A stretch of DNA of 64,000 nt, from contig JALJCS010000001.1 of the NCBI GenBank assembly GCA_023055355.1, positions 108,640,881-108,704,880 on the forward strand. The letters are read 5' to 3'. Shown piece by piece: positions 58,799-64,000 of this stretch. Each line of letters opens with the position of its first letter. Positions within the stretch are counted from its first letter, which is position 1. Source of the stretch: Agelaius tricolor. Its lineage: Eukaryota > Chordata > Aves > Passeriformes > Icteridae. Under the pieces are notes generated by a model, which made no database searches, was not told the DNA's origin, and worked only from the letters and a program-made list of their open reading frames with translations. Position numbers and translations under genes: made by a program.

Positions 58799-58804
58799 CC
58801 TACC
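58799..58804. repeat. Target site duplication of solo LTR, right (CCTACC)
   Basis: Exact copy of 58174-58179. Both copies being intact suggests the insertion is not very old. Confidence 0.9.
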
Positions 58805-61800
58805 TCTACTGAAATGCAGTAGTAATACTACAAGAAATGGTGCCCAAAATGATAACCCTGAATAGGCTCTCCTTTATCTAATTGTCAGTCCCTATGGCTT
58901 GCATGCCTGGGAGTCAGGAGATCAGCTGGGAGCTCCAAGCAGCAGCATGATGGCGAGCAATGAGCCCTCCCTGGTTCCAGGCCACCTTCACCTGCTCCTT
59001 CCCACCTCCCACCTGCAGCACTCTTCAGAGAGGGAGGAAGAGCACACCTTCAGCTGCAGCCTTTGTTGGACCAGGTTTTTGTCAAACCATATGGGAAGGA
59101 CCAGCTTCTCACAGCCTAGAGGACTCTGTCTGATGCAGTGGCTGTAACCCCAATTTGTGCTGACCTCTGAACAGTAGTCAGTCTTTAAATGAAGAAATGA
59201 AACAGGTTTAAACCAATAGGAAACATAAAACACCAACCACTTTATAGCAATTTGTTTGTTTGTTTTTAATTTAGGGAAATTTGAATGGGAAGCAATACTT
59301 TCCAGTTTTTGGCAACAGAGATATTTGTGCTAAGAAAATGTAAGTATTTGAAAAAGACTGTCAGAAAACTAAAATTAGAGAAACTTTGAAGAATTTTATT
59401 TTAGGCCCACATCACTTTTAAATGGAGCTCTAGCTCTTATCACGAAAAAAATACATCTACCTGAAAAAAAAAAAAAGAAGCAAAGAAGCCAAAATCAAAT
59501 ACTGACACTTTAGTTTTACTACCATATAAATCCCAGTAAAGTTGAGCTTCCACAAGAAAAAGACACTCAAGACACTATGGCAACATCACAGAAAAATGAA
59601 GACATGGTGCTTTCACTGTGATTTTAGCTCAGGATGGCTCACAGCCGTTGATTATCTGGTGGAAGATGCAATCATTTTTGCGGAGAAAAGATGACTGCAC
59701 AAATACTGCCTTTCTCTCATTCATGAAAGAATTAAATATGCAATCAAGGCTCTTGCTGGGCACAAGAACTGCCCAGGTCCTCATCCATTCAAGCAGCTCC
59801 TCTGATGTTTGGATTTCACAAGGAATTGACTGAGAGCATGCGAGCCACAGAAGCAACATCTCAATTGCATCTTTCCATGCATGCCCACCTCAGGTTGGGC
59901 ATGGCTGAAATTGCTCCTGGCATCCTCAGTCCTCAGCCAAAGCCACCCATAAGTCCCAAATCAGAGCTGCAGAGCCTGATTAGAGATAGAGGTGATTTTT
60001 TCCCTGACTCCTTGCAGTTCATTGTGCTGACAAATGAGAGCTCATCATTGCTACCACTTGGCATTCATGAAAGTGTTTTTCTCATGTCTCCATGGGCAAG
60101 GTACACTGGTTTTGCCATTTAAGCCCTTTATTTTTATGGCTTCTGAGGTATACTTCAGTTTAGCCCCCAAAAGTCCCCTACTGCAGCACAGATAAACCCT
60201 GCCTGACATAGGAACAGCCACACTCAATCCCCTTTCTTCTCCCTGCTCCCCCTCCCTGCCCTAAACAGACAGCGTTAATGAGCCAGAAACTGTTCTGAAT
60301 CAGGAAAAAGGGAATTTTGGCAACCAGAGAGCTATTTCTGTAAGGAATCAAAAACGAAATCAAGAGGAGAAAAAAATGTTACAAAGAAGCCGTTTAAGCT
60401 GGAATCACAAGAGAGAGGGAAATTACCCACGCTGGGAGACAGGCAAAAGAAGGGCAAGTTGGGAGACAGATATGCTGGGCAGACTTCAAGGTCTACAAAA
60501 GATTGGTTGTCTCTTTTGGAGTTTACACTCTCTTTGTCTAATTAGACTAATAGAGGTAGAATAGAACTGGGAGAGATTAAAAACTGTGATAAACAAGGCA
60601 TCTTTTATTTGATATTATTGGAACTGGTTTCACTTATCTTTAGAAATCTTTCTTTTTGTGCTCCTTAATTTGTCCTTGAAGTCCTGTATCTAATCACTAG
60701 TTGAGCAACCAATAATCCTTCTCCAGCCCCTCCACCCCTTTTTATGGCCAACTTTAATCTTTCAACTCAGTGAAAAACATGTTTCCCCTATCATAACTAC
60801 TTTAACAAAAATTCCCTTTCAAGTTTAGATTGTGCAGATACAATGGCTTTCCTGCAGCTTCATGCTGAAGAGAGGAATTTACATTAGAAAAAAAAATAGA
60901 GATTTATGATAGCATTGTATTTCCATTTGAATATGGAGAGTTAATAACATGCATATGTTTTTTTTATTATTATTATTTTAAGGTTTAAGCTATGCCATAA
61001 GCAAAAGGAAACCTGGAAACTGTGAGACTGGCAGGGCTCAATGAATAACCTAATCTGGATTTCATTCACAAACAGCAGCTCATACATAGGGAAAGGGCTG
61101 GTGTGTTTCGCCAAATCGGAACTGGAGTAAGTGCCAGGATTTCCTGATTTGTTTACATTTCTCAAAAAAACTTTTTTTCCTCTGGATGAGGCTAGAATTA
61201 GACTTCCTTTTCCACTTTTGGCCCTTTCCAAACTATTCTTGCTTGACATAGTCTCTCCTTTTCCCTGTATTCTCCTTTGTTCCAGTCTCAGCTGGCTCTT
61301 TTGTCTTGGAAAACAGAAAGGCAATGAAAGATGTCAGTCTATGATAATAATGATAATGCAGCCAGGTTTGCATGACAGCAAAACAATGCCGCAGGCTTTT
61401 CCAACACCCTTGGATCCACCACTCTTCTTACAATAGCTGCAGGGGTGGGGGGTGGATGGAGTGAGTGGTGTCTCTCCGGGGACCGCAGACTGGAACAATT
61501 GTGTCACAAGGTAAAAGGATAAAAAGATCGGAATGAAACAGGCTAGCTCGAATCCTCTTGATGAGCCGTGTCACTGAGTTAATCAGAAATTAGAGGGGGC
61601 TAGTTACACATAACAAAATCACCTCTGCATTAGCTCATTGCCTTCTCGGTCAGCTGAAATGGTCCTGTTCCCTGCCAGTCCTTTCTCACTTTCACTGACT
61701 TTACCGTACTTTGCCCATTGTCTGCAACCTCAGTGCGATCGCTGCAGAAACTTGCTTGGGAGACCTTCTCCGTGCCTTTGTTTAGAGCCCTTTGATCATC

Positions 61801-63043
61801 CCACAGAAAGAAAAACACTGTAGCTTGGACCTGAGCCATGATTTTCTTAGCATGACAAGACTGCCGGCCTGCAATCAGTGCTTGATGCGCAGGCGTGTGG
61901 GCTGCTAGGGACTTGGAAAATCATGGGAAGCCTATCAGCAATCTTGGGAGCTCGGGCACAGTGCTGAGCAGAGGTGAGAGTTTAAAGGGGCTGATGTAGC
62001 CGCCCTGCCACTGCAGAGCAGCAGCCTGAGTCACCACCGTCCTGAGCAGCAGTGTTATAGCAATGCCAGGCTGTTCTTGTGGGGATGGTGGCTCCTTCTT
62101 GCCACAGCACTTCACCTGCCATCAGGGATTGCTCTGTGAATTTGTGCTTTAACAGGGTGAGGTGGCAAGGACGGGCCGAGCCAAGCACGGGCTTCCAGCA
62201 CACGGTCACAACAGGAGGCAGGGGTGCAAGACTGAATTTCTGCATTTCAAACAAGTGGTGTCAGCCAGATTTTTAGCTGACATCACTCCCATTGACATCG
62301 ATGTACCAATGCTGATTTACATGAATATGCGTCTGGGAGAAGAGTGGGACACGGTAATGGTGCAGAAGAGTTAGATGGGAAAAGGAAGTGAGGGGCTCCA
62401 AGATGAAGATAAAAGGGGAAGGGAAGGAGAGACGTGACCATGGGACTCGGGAAACACGAACTGCAACGCAAGGCTGTGGGAAAATGATTAGAAGAGATTG
62501 CATCAGAATGGACACCAATTCTGCAATTTTTGCAGCACCTTTTTAAGATTCCATACTGAGATACTGAGCAGAATGTGTGTAGCTGTATGTCTGGAACAAG
62601 TCCAAGCAAAAGGCCAAATGCAATCAGTCATCTGTGTTTGCTGGATCTGTGTACTAATGCTTCCTGTGTAGTCATTGCAATATATGTCTACTCTCGCTGA
62701 TCTGAATCCTGTTTTTCACCTTTAAGTATTTGTAACATGTTTAGTTGCTTACACCACGTATAAGCACCTGTTTTTTGCACATTGCTTAGTTTGGGGCCAG
62801 AAGTCACTGTTCCACTCGTTCTCAGCAGACAGAGGGGTAAAAGAGAGAGTGAGGGGAAGGAACAGACTTCTGGAAGCAGGAGTAAGATGCTGTAAGTCGT
62901 GGCAGAAAGCACCTTTGCACACAAAATCATCAGCCAGCTTCTTTCAGTTTAGGAGATCTCTGCAGAGAGGCAGGAGATCCAAAAGCTGTTTTGCTTACAC
63001 AATTGATTTGGCTGTTCTCAGTAGTGCTTCTCATGTGAGTAAG

Positions 63044-63085
63044 GTGAGCAGGAAATGGATTGATGTGAGCAGGAAATGGATTGAT
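63044..63085. repeat. 21-bp tandem duplication
   Basis: Two exact adjacent copies of a 21-bp unit, the second running into a third partial copy (AGCAGG). A recent local duplication. Confidence 0.85.
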
Positions 63086-63414
63086 GTTAGCAGGCAGCCT
63101 GCACTAGAAACCCACACCCACCCTTTCTGCTTCATCAGTTGTCTGAGGCCACAGTTTCACTATTAGGTTTTGGTGGTGTGTTTTTAGATTTCCAGTTACA
63201 GCTTGCATGACTACCACCGACGGTCTGCACCTGACCAGTTACTGCTGCTTGACTTAGTAAGAACCATAAGAGGCCTCCTTCCAGGAGATAGAGGAAGATA
63301 CAAGTGCATTTCCAGTGCTTTCCAATAACTGTGAATCATGACTTCTTCCAGCCAAAGCATGGTTCTCACTGACAAGTGTCAGTAAAAAGTCTTACTTTAA
63401 GGAAACACTTCTGC

Positions 63415-63441
63415 TTTTTTTTTTTCTTTTTTTTTTTTTTT
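63415..63441. repeat. Poly(T) tract
   Basis: 27 bases, all T except one C. It could be an old inverted poly(A) tail, but no retrocopied sequence is recognisable to its right. Confidence 0.8.
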
Positions 63442-64000
63442 GCATTACTGATAGCTAATAGAGATGAAACCACAAACCTGAAGAGTTCAGACTTCACCAA
63501 GTATCAGTCATGCATAATTGGGAGTAAATGAGTAAATGACAGTAATTGACATTTAATTTGGATGTTCCTTTTTCTCACAAACCCAAATAAATTTTAATTT
63601 TCAGTTTTCACAGTACTCCTTGTGTGGTAAAGATCACCTGATTGTTTGAGCCTAAAGTTTAGGCAATATTTTCTAATGTGTTAAATCATAAAGGAGGTCA
63701 TACTAAGGAGCCTGAATAATTGACCTAACAGACCCCTTTGACCCACACAAAATTCTGGTGATACTCTAAGAGGAAAGTTACATTTGAGTTATTCATTTTC
63801 ATTTTAAAAAGTTACTTTCTGTTTTTCTACATCATATCTCCAGGAAAAGCTAAGCTGAGAAGTACACATGCAGGCTGGCACCATTCCTTTTCTCTGTACG
63901 AGGATGTGAGCTGACGATCTCCATGCGGTTCTGCTGTGGCTCTGTCACTCCTGACCTGACCTCCAGGATACACTGAGAGTATTGTGAGTCCTTCCAGCAG

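Larger units (their letters stand above)
58805..64000. other. Intergenic, no gene recognised
   Basis: About 5.2 kb to the right edge. It holds a 21-bp exact tandem duplication (63044-63064 and 63065-63085, unit GTGAGCAGGAAATGGATTGA plus T) and a long run of T interrupted once (63415-63441). No open frame resembles a known protein. Confidence 0.5.

Overview
The window looks like a bird nuclear genome, probably a songbird. The evidence is several 3'-end fragments of CR1 LINEs in the typical avian form, class II (ERVK-like) LTR elements, GC-rich minisatellites, and the start of a vertebrate gene, PREP, under a CpG island. Most of the 64 kb is AT-rich non-coding DNA in which I recognise no exon.

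Layout. Positions 1-4050 hold the 5' end of PREP (prolyl endopeptidase) on the minus strand: coding exon 2 (2389-2463), coding exon 1 (3735-3779) and a CpG-island promoter (about 3310-4150). The rest of PREP lies beyond the left edge. An in-frame upstream ATG at 3950 could add a 57-residue Arg/Ala-rich, acid-free leader resembling a mitochondrial presequence. From 4.2 to 40.7 kb is upstream intergenic DNA with CR1 fragments, a 38-bp perfect palindrome (19370-19407), a 42-bp-unit minisatellite (19951-20412) and a minisatellite of about 42 units of 23, 29 or 31 bp (about 36181-37379).

The centre of interest is a complete endogenous retrovirus on the plus strand, 40710-49432. It has two 604-bp LTRs in which I see no difference, a 6-bp target duplication ACAATT, a tRNA-Lys-like primer binding site, uninterrupted gag, pro-pol and env frames, a polypurine tract and plausible splice sites. 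Gag is expected to be made by plain translation. Pro-Pol should follow a -1 frameshift at A AAA AAC, which lies directly against the gag stop and is followed by a hairpin. Env should come from a spliced mRNA. The architecture is mosaic: class II (beta-like) pol with a dUTPase-like segment before the protease, protease in the pol frame, one zinc knuckle in Gag, and a short Env with an alpharetrovirus-like TM subunit (internal Cys-flanked fusion loop and CX6CC). Intact frames and matching LTRs indicate a very recent insertion that may be polymorphic or still expressed.

Right of the provirus lie more non-coding DNA, a CR1 copy (about 55352-55815), a compound hexamer-based minisatellite (about 56120-56735) and a solo class II LTR on the minus strand (58180-58798) with a 6-bp CCTACC duplication. 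I recognise no cellular gene besides PREP and no tRNA, rRNA or CRISPR array.
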